NCBI GenBank assembly: GCA_963814955.1 | Contig: CAWFEX010000013.1 | Coordinates: forward strand, 310,001-374,000 | Origin: DATCJA01 sp963814955 | GTDB lineage: Bacteria > Acidobacteriota > Vicinamibacteria > Vicinamibacterales > UBA2999 | Length of the DNA stretch: 64,000 nucleotides | Reading direction: 5' to 3' | Shown: in pieces, positions 25,191-34,261 of the stretch | Numbering within the stretch: the stretch's first letter is position 1 | Layout of the letters: each line of letters starts with the position of its first letter | Translations under genes and position numbers: made by a program | Notes under the pieces: model-generated | Told to the model about the DNA's origin: nothing | The model's database searches: none | The model's input: only the letters and a program-made list of their open reading frames with translations

Positions 25191-26654
25191 GTGCTGGTTC
25201 AAATCGCGGTGATGGTGTTCGTCCTTTGCGGACTCTTGTCCCTCGTCATCGACATCGGCTACGCAAGACTCAGTCAGGGGCAGATGCAGAACGCGGCCGA
25301 TGCGGCGGCGCTCGAGGGACTCGGCAAGCGCGACGCCGGTGTGCGCAACCCGGTCACGAATCTCGCTGTCAACGACGCATTCGCCAGCGACTGCCTTCGC
25401 CGTGCGGCAGCCAGCCGGATCGTTCGCTGGACGTTCGACGACAACTTCGAGCCAGCGGATGGCGATGCCGGCTCGCAGCTCGGCGCCGGGCCTGTCCTTG
25501 ATGTAACGGAAGGCGCCACCACGCTTCATGCGCTTCAAACCGTCAGCGTTCCCGAACCTCACGTGTACAAACCGGACCTGCAGCTCAATCAGCAGAATCA
25601 GGTCTACGGCGACATGGTCAGCGGGCGATTCTGTTACACAGCCGATCCCGTTCCGTCCGAAGGGAGCATTCACGAGGTGCAGGACATCGTGTGCACCGAG
25701 CCGCAGCGGGGCGGCGGCGTGTATGCCCGGAACGATTTCAACCCGAACCTGACGTCGCCCGGGCCTCCGCCTGGACTGAACGAATGTCCGGGCGTCGATG
25801 AACCCGTGCCTGTCCCCTGGCCTCTTCCTGGAACCGGATCGCTGGCAGGTGTTGACGACAACGCGTTCCTTGTTCGGCTGCGTCGCTCCGGCGACTTTCA
25901 GGACCTGGCAGGTCAGACGGAAACGAACGTTGGCTCCAGCGGACCGACACTGCCGCTGACATTCGGAAAGGCCACCACCATCCAGGGAGACGATCCCACT
26001 TCGGACTACTCGGTACGTCGCGATGGGCTTACCGTTCGTGCGACGGCGATAGCGACGATCCGGCCAGCTCTGCGGGTTGGCCTTGCTCGAGTCAACCCGG
26101 CGCAGCCGGGTGTCACCCGGTTCGCACTGCTCGACGCGTGCGTTCAAGCGCCGACCGGAGCTCCGGTGACGATCACGGTGACGATCAATCCTGTCACCGG
26201 TGTGATGACCCGGACGGGTGCGGGCACGGCAACATGTCCGACCGGGGCTGTTGTGGGCAGATTTGTCACGAACCCGGCAGCCATCACCACCGTCGGCAAC
26301 GTACTGCCGCTCGCTCCATCAGCGGTTGCGTGCGCGACTGCTGCATCAATCGCGAATCAGTACGGGCCCGTGTTCTCGCCGATGATGGCGGGACCGCCGC
26401 GAGTGATTGGCTTCGCTCGAGTAAATTTCGTGCGGGTCGCGGTGTGTCCGGCGCCCGCGAACCCCTTTACTGCGACGATTACTCGTGCGCCATCGCTCGT
26501 TGCCGCCTCGAACGCCAGTGCGGAGGTGACGGGTGCGCTGCCGCTGCCGATCACCGCAACCCCCGCGGACGTGCGAGAGCTGTTCGACAAGAACCGTGTC
26601 CGCAACGGGCGTGTGAATTACGCACCGGTCATGGTGGCCGTTCTGGCCCGGTGA
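25191..26654 (+). CDS. tadG: TadG-like pilus assembly protein
   Basis: A protein of 487 aa with an N-terminal membrane segment, VQIAVMVFVLCGLLSLVIDI, followed by GYARLSQGQMQNAADAAALE, the characteristic TadG motif in which a long helix follows the membrane anchor. The rest is a large extracytoplasmic domain with several cysteine pairs. The GTG start immediately follows the cpaB stop. No vWA metal site is evident. A long minus-strand frame in this region is a shadow. Confidence 0.85.
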   Translation: MLVQIAVMVFVLCGLLSLVIDIGYARLSQGQMQNAADAAALEGLGKRDAGVRNPVTNLAVNDAFASDCLRRAAASRIVRWTFDDNFEPADGDAGSQLGAGPVLDVTEGATTLHALQTVSVPEPHVYKPDLQLNQQNQVYGDMVSGRFCYTADPVPSEGSIHEVQDIVCTEPQRGGGVYARNDFNPNLTSPGPPPGLNECPGVDEPVPVPWPLPGTGSLAGVDDNAFLVRLRRSGDFQDLAGQTETNVGSSGPTLPLTFGKATTIQGDDPTSDYSVRRDGLTVRATAIATIRPALRVGLARVNPAQPGVTRFALLDACVQAPTGAPVTITVTINPVTGVMTRTGAGTATCPTGAVVGRFVTNPAAITTVGNVLPLAPSAVACATAASIANQYGPVFSPMMAGPPRVIGFARVNFVRVAVCPAPANPFTATITRAPSLVAASNASAEVTGALPLPITATPADVRELFDKNRVRNGRVNYAPVMVAVLAR

Positions 26655-26666
26655 ACCTCCTCCATC

Positions 26667-27935
26667 ATGTGGACAGAACAAACGAGCGACGCCGACAAGA
26701 GCCTGCGCGTGCTGATCGTGAGCGGCGACCGCACGCTCGAAGAGGAATTCCGCAGCGCCCTTTCGCGCGTACCCGATAGACGAGGCACGGTATACCTCGT
26801 CGAGACATATCGTGAAGCGATCGACGTGGCGCGGCGGCGGCAGCCGAATCTGATCCTCATCGACATCGACCGTCCGGCAAGTGAGATCGCGACCCTCTCG
26901 AAGGATCTGCAGGCCCAGGTCCCGGATTCGGCGATCGCCGGCACGTTCACGCCGGACCGTCTCGAGCAGGGCCAGTCGGAGGGCGCCACGGTCATCGAGC
27001 TCCTGCGAGCGCAGGTGCGCGACTTTCTGCGGCGGCCTCTCTCGACCACCGAGCTGCGCGCCGTGCTGGATCGGCTCTTCTCGCGCTTCCCGGGTTCCTC
27101 TTCCACGACGCAGGGCAGAATCGCCGCGTTCGTCAGCAACAAGGGAGGCGTGGGCAAGTCGACGCTGTCGGTGAATGTCGCCTGTGGCCTGGCGCTCCGG
27201 CATCCCGATGAGGTGCTGCTCATCGACACGTCGCTGCAACTGGGCACGTGCTCGATGCTGCTGGATCTGAAGCCCACCACGAGCATCGTCGACGCCATTC
27301 GCGAGCGGGATCGACTCGACAAGACGCTGCTGCGTCATCTCACGCTCAGGCACGGAAGCGGACTGCGTCTCCTTGCCGCGCCGGCCGACGCCCTCGAAGG
27401 CGCGGAAGTGGACGAAGAGGCCATCTCACGAATCGTCAACATGGCGCGGCGGTCGTTCAGGTACGTCGTCATCGACACGTTTCCAATGCTCGACAGCGTC
27501 TTGATGTCGATTCTCGACGTGACCGACGTGGCGCTGATTGTCGTCCAGGGTCTGGCGCCTGCCGTCGCGGGCACCGCCCGCCTGTTGCCGGTGCTGGAAG
27601 GGCTGGGGTTGACCGCTTCGCGGCAGCGCCTGGTGCTGAATTACAACTACAAGCCGTTTCTCGGAAATCTTCAGCCTGCCGACATCGCGAACCGGCTGCA
27701 GCGCACGCTGGACTATGTGGTGCCATACGAGAGCAGCGTGCTGACGTCGATGAATACAGGGAGTCCGCACATCCTGCATTCGAGGCGGTGGGAACGATTC
27801 GGACGGACAGTCAACCGCCTCGTCGAGGATCTCGACACGTGGACGGCGGTTGACGGAGCCAGGGATACCGTTGCGCCGCAGTCGCCCGCGGATCTGCGTC
27901 TGAGGACGGCCACCGATCCAAGAGAGGTGTTATGA
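26667..27935 (+). CDS. tadZ: CpaE/TadZ-like ATPase with receiver domain
   Basis: A protein of 422 aa. Residues 1-130 form a receiver-like domain (LRVLIVSGDRTLEEEF; PNLILIDIDRP with the Asp). Residues 150-400 are a ParA/MinD ATPase: deviant Walker A NKGGVGKSTLSVNVACGLAL at about residue 157, EVLLIDTSLQLGTC and YVVIDTFPMLD. This architecture is that of CpaE/TadZ, which positions the Tad machine at the pole. The final four codons overlap the cpaF start. Confidence 0.92.
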   Translation: MWTEQTSDADKSLRVLIVSGDRTLEEEFRSALSRVPDRRGTVYLVETYREAIDVARRRQPNLILIDIDRPASEIATLSKDLQAQVPDSAIAGTFTPDRLEQGQSEGATVIELLRAQVRDFLRRPLSTTELRAVLDRLFSRFPGSSSTTQGRIAAFVSNKGGVGKSTLSVNVACGLALRHPDEVLLIDTSLQLGTCSMLLDLKPTTSIVDAIRERDRLDKTLLRHLTLRHGSGLRLLAAPADALEGAEVDEEAISRIVNMARRSFRYVVIDTFPMLDSVLMSILDVTDVALIVVQGLAPAVAGTARLLPVLEGLGLTASRQRLVLNYNYKPFLGNLQPADIANRLQRTLDYVVPYESSVLTSMNTGSPHILHSRRWERFGRTVNRLVEDLDTWTAVDGARDTVAPQSPADLRLRTATDPREVL

Positions 27936-29374
27936 GCGATCGACGAGAGGACCTCGCGTTCCACGCCAACGCCATCGATCGCCGCCGATTTTCCCGGCTG
28001 TCCGGCGATGCCGCCGCACGGCTGAAGACCGCCGCCGCGCGATCGGGCCGGCTACCGACCGAGGACACGGACACTGGGGCAAAAATCACCAAGCCCGGGC
28101 GCGCCGACTATCTGGCCGTCAAGGCCGCGCTGCAAGAGCGGCTGCTCGATGAAATCGGCGAGCGGGGACTCCTCGAGAACGACGGCGCCGACGTGGCGGC
28201 CGCCGTGCAGGAGTTTGCGGCGCGTGCGATTGCCTCAGAGGACGTGGGGCTCAACGAAGCCGAGCGCGTGCGGCTCGCCGAGGAACTGACCGACGAAACC
28301 ATCGGCATGGGTCCACTGGCGCCGCTCCTCGCGGATCCAGCGGTCAGCGACATCCTCGTGAACGCGCCCGACAAGGTGTACGTGGAGCGGTTCGGCCGCC
28401 TCGAACGCACCGATGTCCGGTTTCGTGATGCCGAGCACATCGTGCGTGTCATCGAACGGATCGCTGCCCGCGTCGGCCGGCGCATCGACACTGCGTCGCC
28501 GATGGCGGATCTGCGGCTGCCGGACGGGAGCCGCGTGAACGCGACGCTTCCACCGGTGACGATTGACGGTCCCACGCTCTCGATTCGCCGCTTCGGCCGG
28601 CGACGGCTCCGGCGCGACGATCTGCTGAATCTCGGGACACTTTCTCCCGAGATCCTGGAGTTTCTCGTCATCGCGGTCCGCGGACGCAAGAACATCCTGA
28701 TCTCTGGCGGCACAGGCGCGGGCAAATCGACGCTGCTCGGTGTGCTGGCGGAAGCGATTCCCGACAGCGAGCGCATCGTCACGATCGAAGATACCGCGGA
28801 GCTGTCCCTCGACCAGGAGCACGTTGTCCGGATGGAAACGCGTCCGGTGAACATCGAAGGGCGCGGCCGCATCCTCGCCCGCGACCTGCTGATCAATGCG
28901 TTGCGCATGCGGCCCGATCGCATCATCGTCGGCGAGGTACGCGGAGCCGAGGCGCTCGACATGCTTCAGGCGATGAATACCGGCCACGACGGCGGCATCG
29001 GGACCATCCACGCCAACTCGACGCGAGACGCCTTGTCGCGGCTCGAGACGATGGTGCTGATGGCTGGCACCGAGCTCCCGTCGCGCGCGGTGCGCGAGCA
29101 GATCGTGTCGGCCATTCATCTGCTGGTGCACGTGCGGAGGTACGATGACGGCGTCCGGCGGATCGAATCGGTCGCCGAAATCACCGGCCTCGAGGGTTCA
29201 ACGCCGCAGATGCAGGAGCTCTTCACGTTCCGCCGCCGCGGAAAGCAGGGGAGGCGGGTCGTCGGGCATTTCACGGCGACAGGCGTTATCCCGAGGATGG
29301 TTGACGAGCTGCGTGATGAAGGCGTTCAAATCGCGTCGGCGCTGTTTCAACGATCCGAGGAGCCGGATCTGTGA
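27932..29374 (+). CDS. cpaF: Tad pilus assembly ATPase CpaF/TadA
   Basis: Cytoplasmic hexameric ATPase of the type II/IV secretion family, 480 aa. The N-terminal all-alpha domain and the domain beginning MGPLAPLLADPAVSDILVNA lead to Walker A SGGTGAGKSTLLGVLAEAIP (about residue 257). Then come the Asp box TIEDTAELSLDQEHVVRMET, Walker B RIIVGEVRGAEALDMLQAMN and the His box TGHDGGIGTIHANS. All key residues are intact. It powers Flp polymerisation with TadB/TadC. Confidence 0.95.
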   Translation: MSDRREDLAFHANAIDRRRFSRLSGDAAARLKTAAARSGRLPTEDTDTGAKITKPGRADYLAVKAALQERLLDEIGERGLLENDGADVAAAVQEFAARAIASEDVGLNEAERVRLAEELTDETIGMGPLAPLLADPAVSDILVNAPDKVYVERFGRLERTDVRFRDAEHIVRVIERIAARVGRRIDTASPMADLRLPDGSRVNATLPPVTIDGPTLSIRRFGRRRLRRDDLLNLGTLSPEILEFLVIAVRGRKNILISGGTGAGKSTLLGVLAEAIPDSERIVTIEDTAELSLDQEHVVRMETRPVNIEGRGRILARDLLINALRMRPDRIIVGEVRGAEALDMLQAMNTGHDGGIGTIHANSTRDALSRLETMVLMAGTELPSRAVREQIVSAIHLLVHVRRYDDGVRRIESVAEITGLEGSTPQMQELFTFRRRGKQGRRVVGHFTATGVIPRMVDELRDEGVQIASALFQRSEEPDL

Positions 29375-30231
29375 TTGCCTTTGTGCTCTCGTCGGCACTC
29401 GCGATGGCGATGGTGTACGTCTGGTACGGACACCGGATGCGACGCCTCGCCGACGTGCGACTGGCCGAACTGATTGGGTCGGCCAGCGCGCCCGTCGAGA
29501 GTCGGGAAGAGCCGCGGCGAGCAGTCCGGTCGTTTCCGCCACGCTACCGGCTGGCCCCACCTGCCGTGGGCGTCGTCGTTGGCGGGGGGCTGTGGATCCT
29601 GGTTGGGTTGCCGCTGGAAGTTGCCGCAGCGTTCGGCATCCTCTTTGGCGTGCTCGCACATTTGATTGAAGACCAAATCGCGGGTCAGAAGACCGCGCTG
29701 ATCGAAGCGCAGCTCGCTTCCGCGATCTACCTGATGGTTGCTTCTCTCAGGGCCGGGGCCAGCCTGCTTGCTGCGTTCGAGTCGGCGCTCGAGGAAGTGG
29801 GACCGCCGCTCCGGCCGTATTTTCAGGAGGTCGCCGGGCGCATCCGGCTGGGTGACGACCCGCGTGCCGCCGTCAGCGACCTGCAAGTGAACATTCCGCT
29901 CGAAACATTCAGGCTGTTCGCCACGTCGCTGGCCATTCACTGGGAGGTCGGCGGCAGCCTTGCGACAACGTTGTCCACGGTGGGGCAGACGATTCGCGAC
30001 CGCATCGAGCTGTCGCGACGAGTGCGTGCTCAGGGTGTCGAGTCACACGCATCGGTGGCTGTCGTTCTCGCTATCGCGTACGTCCTCGCGTTTCTGATGT
30101 GGCGTACGAACCCGGACCGGATGCAGGCATTCGTCAGCACCAGTATAGGTACTGCGATCATCGCGGGTGTCATCGGCCTCCAGGCCTTCGGACTGGTGTG
30201 GATGTCGAGGCTCAACCGAAGCACGTTTTGA
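29371..30231 (+). CDS. tadB: Tad inner-membrane platform protein TadB
   Basis: A protein of 286 aa, a T2SF/GspF-like platform protein with an N-terminal helix, two central helices (VGVVVGGGLWILVGLPLEVA) and a pair at the C-terminus. The T2SF core reads LIEAQLASAIYLMVASLRAG, LLAAFESALEEVGPP and LAIHWEVGGSLATTLSTVGQ. The GTG start overlaps cpaF by 4 bp. It works with TadC as the platform above the ATPase. Confidence 0.92.
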   Translation: MIAFVLSSALAMAMVYVWYGHRMRRLADVRLAELIGSASAPVESREEPRRAVRSFPPRYRLAPPAVGVVVGGGLWILVGLPLEVAAAFGILFGVLAHLIEDQIAGQKTALIEAQLASAIYLMVASLRAGASLLAAFESALEEVGPPLRPYFQEVAGRIRLGDDPRAAVSDLQVNIPLETFRLFATSLAIHWEVGGSLATTLSTVGQTIRDRIELSRRVRAQGVESHASVAVVLAIAYVLAFLMWRTNPDRMQAFVSTSIGTAIIAGVIGLQAFGLVWMSRLNRSTF

Positions 30232-30244
30232 GGGAGCTGCACGA

Positions 30245-31153
30245 GTGCTGTACGTCATCGGTGTGTTGATAGTCGCGGCGACGCTGGCTCTCGCGTATGC
30301 AGCCGCCCGGAGCTGGAGCGTGCGGCGGCGGGCACTGGTTCGCTTGTACGCGGTTGACGATCACCGCGTATCCGTTGGCGGGCCATCGTCGAGAGATACG
30401 GCGTTGGCGCGATGGCTGGCGCGCGCGGGTTATCGCCGGCCGAATGCGCAGACGTTGTTTATCGCCGCGACCGTGGCGTGCGTGGGCGTGGGCGTGGTGG
30501 TCAGCCAGATATACCGGCTGGTTCTGTTCCGGCCCCTGTTCGACGCCGTCGTCAACGTGCCGGGCAGCGCCGGCGATGTGCTCATCCTGGTGCTGCAGGG
30601 GGGCCCGTGGATCGTCTTTGCGATTACCGCACTCGCGCCGACGCTCGTTGTTCGGGCGGCGCGACGGTCGCGCGTCCGTGCGATCGAGCAGGATCTGCCG
30701 CTGGCGCTCGAGCTCTTCGCCACAATGGCTGAAGCGGGGCTGGGATTCGACGCTGCGCTCGCCAGAATCGTCCGCGTCCAGGGGAGCGGCCGGGCGCTGG
30801 TGTCCGAGTTCGTGAATTTTCAGCACGACATGCTCGCCGGAATGCCGCGCATCCAGGCGCTGCGCCAGCTCGCGCGCCGTATCGACGTGCCTTACCTCAC
30901 GAGCTTCACGTCGGCGTTGATTCAGGCGGAGCAGGTCGGAGCCAGCATGGCGGAAACACTGCAGCATCAGGCGGTAGACCTCCGTCAACGGAGGCGGGAG
31001 AATGCCTTGCTGCGCGCGCAGGCGCTGCCCGTCAAGCTCGTATTCCCGCTGGTCATCTGTTTTCTTCCGGGCATCTTTGCCTCGACGCTCGCGCCCGTGC
31101 TCTTCCAGATGGTCGAAGTCGCCAACAGCGTGCTGAGGTCTTCGGGGAGATGA
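30245..31153 (+). CDS. tadC: Tad inner-membrane platform protein TadC
   Basis: A protein of 302 aa, GspF-like: an N-terminal helix (LYVIGVLIVAATLALAYAAA), the T2SF domain with LPLALELFATMAEAGLGFDA and SFTSALIQAEQVGASMAETL, then a C-terminal helix LVFPLVICFLPGIFASTLAP. The open frame begins at 30167 inside tadB, but the GTG at 30245 has GGGAG upstream and starts the first helix. Its stop overlaps the next ATG (ATGA). Confidence 0.92.
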   Translation: MLYVIGVLIVAATLALAYAAARSWSVRRRALVRLYAVDDHRVSVGGPSSRDTALARWLARAGYRRPNAQTLFIAATVACVGVGVVVSQIYRLVLFRPLFDAVVNVPGSAGDVLILVLQGGPWIVFAITALAPTLVVRAARRSRVRAIEQDLPLALELFATMAEAGLGFDAALARIVRVQGSGRALVSEFVNFQHDMLAGMPRIQALRQLARRIDVPYLTSFTSALIQAEQVGASMAETLQHQAVDLRQRRRENALLRAQALPVKLVFPLVICFLPGIFASTLAPVLFQMVEVANSVLRSSGR

Positions 31154-31959
31154 CCACGTACGTAGTGTCCGGCTTTAGCCGGACCGTGAAGGCGTACGTA
31201 GTGTCCGGCTTTAGCCGGACCGTGAAGACCTACGTAGTGTCCGGCTTCAGCCGGACCGTGAATCCCCGGCTGCGCGCTATTACGGTTGCCTGCCTGACAA
31301 CGACCGCATGTGCGACCGCGTCGCCAATCGTGCGCCAGCAATGCTTCAACCCCGACGCTCAGCTTGCCAGCGTGCTCCAGCCGTATGAAACGCTGCGGGC
31401 GAAAGGCTGCGAGGGGGCAGCCGTCGAGAGGGGAAGTTCCGAGTGCGAACGCCTCAAGCGCGAGATCGAGAGGCTCGCGGTCGTGTGCCCGGGTCACGCG
31501 CCGACGCTCATGGCCAACGCCGTTCTCGCGTACGACGACCAGCGGCCGGCAGATGCACAGCAGGCGCTGGACCTGATTCTGTCGCAGCCGCGGGCATATC
31601 CGGACGCCGCGGTCCTCAGGGCGCGAATCGCCATCGAAGAGGGCAATGTGCCATTTGCGCGGCGGCTTCTGGAACAGCAGATCAAGCTGGTGCCCGACCA
31701 TTCGGGACTGCACGAAACCTACGCGGCCACCTTGTATCTGGATGGGAAGCTGGCCGACGCCCGCGACGAGCTGACGATGGCTGGGACGCTGGGTGCGCCG
31801 CGGTGGCGGATCGCCTATCACCTGGGACTCATCGAGGAGGCTTCGGGGCGCGGTACCGAGGCGAGTCGTTTTTACGCCGAAGCGCTGCAGGGGAATCCCG
31901 GCTGGGCGCCTGCGGAGTCTCGTTTGCGGGCGCTCCGCGCCAGAGGCGCGACACCGTAG
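31150..31959 (+). CDS. tadD: TadD-like TPR lipoprotein with repeat-derived N-terminus
   Basis: A protein of 269 aa from the ATG that overlaps the tadC stop. Residues 4-39 are three copies of a 12-residue unit YVVSGFSRTVKx, a direct translation of an intergenic palindrome. A lipoprotein-type signal (RLRAITVACLTTTAC) follows, then TPR-like helices (ANAVLAYDDQRPADAQQALD; ARRLLEQQIKLVPDHSGLHE; ARDELTMAGTLGAPRWRIAY). A GTG at 31258, after the repeats, would place the signal peptide at the N-terminus and is a credible real start. TadD is the lipoprotein of Tad systems, likely assisting the secretin. Confidence 0.78.
   Translation: MTTYVVSGFSRTVKAYVVSGFSRTVKTYVVSGFSRTVNPRLRAITVACLTTTACATASPIVRQQCFNPDAQLASVLQPYETLRAKGCEGAAVERGSSECERLKREIERLAVVCPGHAPTLMANAVLAYDDQRPADAQQALDLILSQPRAYPDAAVLRARIAIEEGNVPFARRLLEQQIKLVPDHSGLHETYAATLYLDGKLADARDELTMAGTLGAPRWRIAYHLGLIEEASGRGTEASRFYAEALQGNPGWAPAESRLRALRARGATP
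31159..31266. repeat. Three tandem 36-bp palindromic repeats inside tadD
   Basis: Exact 36-bp period: copies at 31159-31194, 31195-31230 and 31231-31266. Each contains GTGTCCGGCTTTAGCCGGAC (third copy CTTCAG). Because 36 is divisible by three, the reading frame stays open through all three. Confidence 0.95.
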
Positions 31960-31965
31960 ACCAAA

Positions 31966-32045
31966 GGTCACGTCAAAAGTCAAAAGTCAAAGGGGCACAT
32001 GAGTCCCGCGCATACGGTCTTTTTGACCTTTGACCTTTGCCGTTT
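31966..32045. repeat. Short AT-rich direct repeats (CAAAAGTCAAAAGT type)
   Basis: Runs of GTCAAAAGTCAAAAGTCAAA and the inverted TTTTTGACCTTTGACCTTTG flank a short spacer between the convergent TadD and PKD genes. Similar runs occur at 12540-12577 and 33261-33340. The inverted arms could act as a bidirectional terminator. Confidence 0.6.
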
Positions 32046-32065
32046 TGATTATACGTATTCTCCAA

Positions 32066-33200
32066 TCAATCCGGATCGGCGACCGTGACGGTCCTGGAGA
32101 TCGTCGCCGACTGCCCCCGTTCGTTCCTCACGGTCAACGTGACGGTGAACGTTCTCTCCTGCGTTATAGCGGTGGGTGGTCGTCATGCCCGACCCGCTGC
32201 TGCCGTCGCCGAAATCCCATGAGAACGTTCCGTCGGTCAGCGTAGACGATGAGGCGTTGAAGAAGACCGTGTCGCCGGTGTGAGGATCGGTCGGAGAGAA
32301 AACGAAATTCGCCGAGCCGGCCGGCAGCGTCGTCGACACGGTGAGCTGCCGCGTCGTGACGGCAGTGAGTCCCGCTTCGTTCGTGACTCTGAGCGTCACC
32401 GCGAACGTCCCTCCCCGCGTGTACCGATGAGTAACTGTGGGGCCGGTGCCGGTGGTGTTATCGCCGAAGTCCCACGCGTAACTCGCACCGGCGCCCGGGG
32501 CAGGGATCGGACCCCCTGGTCCAGGGATGGGAGTGCCACCCACGGTGAAGACCACATCCTGATTGATCGCCGGAGCGGTCGGTGAGAACGTGAAGTTTGC
32601 GGCCTGAGGCGGCAGCGTGGCGGAAACGTTGATCGTTCGCGACGACGTCGACGTCTGCTTCGCATCGCTTGTCACCGTCAGCGTGATCGTGAACGTCCCA
32701 CCGCGCAGGTACCGGTGCGTCGTCGTCACGCCGGAGGCGCTCTGCCCGTCGCCGAAATCCCATACGTACGTGCCGTTGCTCACGCTCGACGCCGAGGCGT
32801 TGTAGGAGACGTCCTGATTGATGGTGGGGTTGGTCGGCGAAAACGTGAATCGCGCCACCGTTGGTACGGTGCTGGGGAAGTCGTCTGCGGTGAACGCCAC
32901 ATAGGTCGGCGTGTCCTTGGACAGCGTGACGCCCTTCTCCGAAGAGAGCGCCCCGGTTCTGGTGTCCCTGGCCGTGAAGGTGACGTCCGCCTGCGGCGTG
33001 GGAGCCGTGCCGTTGGAGAAGACGTTGGCGTTGGACTCGGGAAGCTTGATGGAGAACGATTGCGTCTGGCCGGCGTCGACCGTGCCTACCCCTTTGCCGT
33101 TGGCGAGCGCCTGAATGGTGTTGGCGGTTCGATTGACGACAATGACCGGAAAATCGGACTCGTACCGACCAACGCAACCCGACAGGGCGAGCGCTGCCAC
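32066..33200 (-). pseudogene. PKD-domain lipoprotein, frameshifted at the 3' end
   Basis: The N-terminus is MAALALSGC, a short lipobox segment. Three PKD-like beta-sandwich domains follow, each with a F(T/V)FSPT(N/A/D)P start and a YVWDFGDGQ / YAWDFGDN / FSWDFGDG core plus THRYxxGG(T)F. In the third domain the frame breaks near 32155: the in-frame product ends at 32049 as unrelated sequence. Shifting one base restores FTVTLTVRNERG and ISRTVTVADPD with a stop at 32066-32068. Upstream, another frame offers MFATFRFGRPISE, so the true start may also be disturbed. A surface-exposed lipoprotein, possibly tied to the adjacent Tad locus. Confidence 0.75.
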
Positions 33201-33260
33201 AAGGCCGCCGAATCTCCGAGATTGGACGGCCGAAGCGAAAGGTTGCGAACATCTAAAGAT

Positions 33261-33340
33261 GAAAGGTCAAAGGTGCAAAGGTCAAAGGTTAGGGATCAAG
33301 GTCCGTACCTTTGCCTTTTGCCTTTTGACTTTTGACTTAC
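33261..33340. repeat. Short AT-rich direct repeats (AAAGGTCAAAGG type)
   Basis: GAAAGGTCAAAGGTGCAAAG followed by CCTTTTGCCTTTTGACTTTT. These are imperfect inverted blocks between codirectional minus-strand genes, same class as 31966-32045. Confidence 0.6.
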
Positions 33341-33353
33341 AAGGTCTGTCTGC

Positions 33354-34261
33354 TCACCTCGTCGCTTTCAGATCCGCATAGGCCTGGCGCACGAATCGTT
33401 CGCCGGTGGTGCCAGGCTGTTGAACGCGGGCATCCAAGTCCGCGTTGACCTTCGCGGCCACCACTTCGTCCTCGCTCTTGCCCTGAGCGACCAGCGCCGC
33501 GACGCGATCGCGAACCGCCATGGCGACGTCGCGATGCGCGGTCACCGCGTTGCGATCCACCGTCGGTCCGTGGCCCGGGATGATCTTCGTGTTGGGGCCC
33601 GCGTGACCGATCACCGTGCCGAGGCCGTCGATCAGTCCCTGCAGGGAGCCGCCGTTGTTGCGATCGACATTCGGATACTCGATCGCGCGGTAGAAGTCGC
33701 CCGTCATGATGATGTCGAGGCCGGGAAAGTAGACCATCGTGTCGCCGTCGGTGTGCGCCCGCGGGATGGCGATCAGCTGGATCTCTTCGCCGTTCATGTG
33801 CAGCGTCAGCTTCTCGCGATAGGTCTGCTTGGGCAAACCAACCGCGGGCATGGTACACCTGGCGCACCATTGGCCCCCGGGTTCGGATGCGCGAGACGGA
33901 ACCGGAGCTCCTCGCGCGAAATGATCGTGGCGCCCATCTTGCCGAAGTTCTCGTCGCCCCCCGTATGGTCGCCATGCACGTGCGTGTTCACGACGAACTT
34001 GATCGGCTGCGGGGTGATCTGCTTGACCGCGGCGGCAATCTTGTCGCTCAGCGGTGCGAACTGCGTGTCCACCATGAACACGCCGTCGGGCCCGACCAGC
34101 ACGCCGATCATCCCTCCCTGTCCTTCGAGCGTGTAGAACTTGTCGGTGATCTTGGTTGTCTTGATTTCAACCTTGCTGAAATCGGGGGGGCCCTGCGCGT
34201 AGGCGAGTGCGGCACAGAGCACGCCGGCGCCGACGGCGAATGCGATTCGGAGGGATTTCAT
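33354..34261 (-). pseudogene. Secreted MBL-fold metallo-hydrolase, frameshifted
   Basis: An N-terminal signal peptide (MKSLRIAFAVGAGVLCAALA, YAQG) after AAGGAGT. The first frame holds the metal-binding motif FVVNTHVHGDHTGGDENF. Near 33848 a one-base loss moves the homologous reading: MPAVGLPKQTYREKLTLHMN, IPRAHTDGDTMVYFPGLDII, MTGDFYRAIEYPNVD and the last ligand region IIPGHGPTVDRNAV, ending at 33354. All metallo-beta-lactamase-fold ligands are present across the two frames, so the ancestral protein was a complete enzyme of about 300 aa. Substrate unknown. Confidence 0.8.

Noticed and set aside
24258..26147. A 629-aa minus-strand frame across the CpaB and TadG genes
   Set aside because: Shadow of high-GC coding DNA; the plus strand encodes recognised Tad proteins with overlapping starts and stops.
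31159..31266. Possible CRISPR array in tadD
   Set aside because: Tandem 36-bp repeats with no spacers; each unit is the dispersed palindrome.
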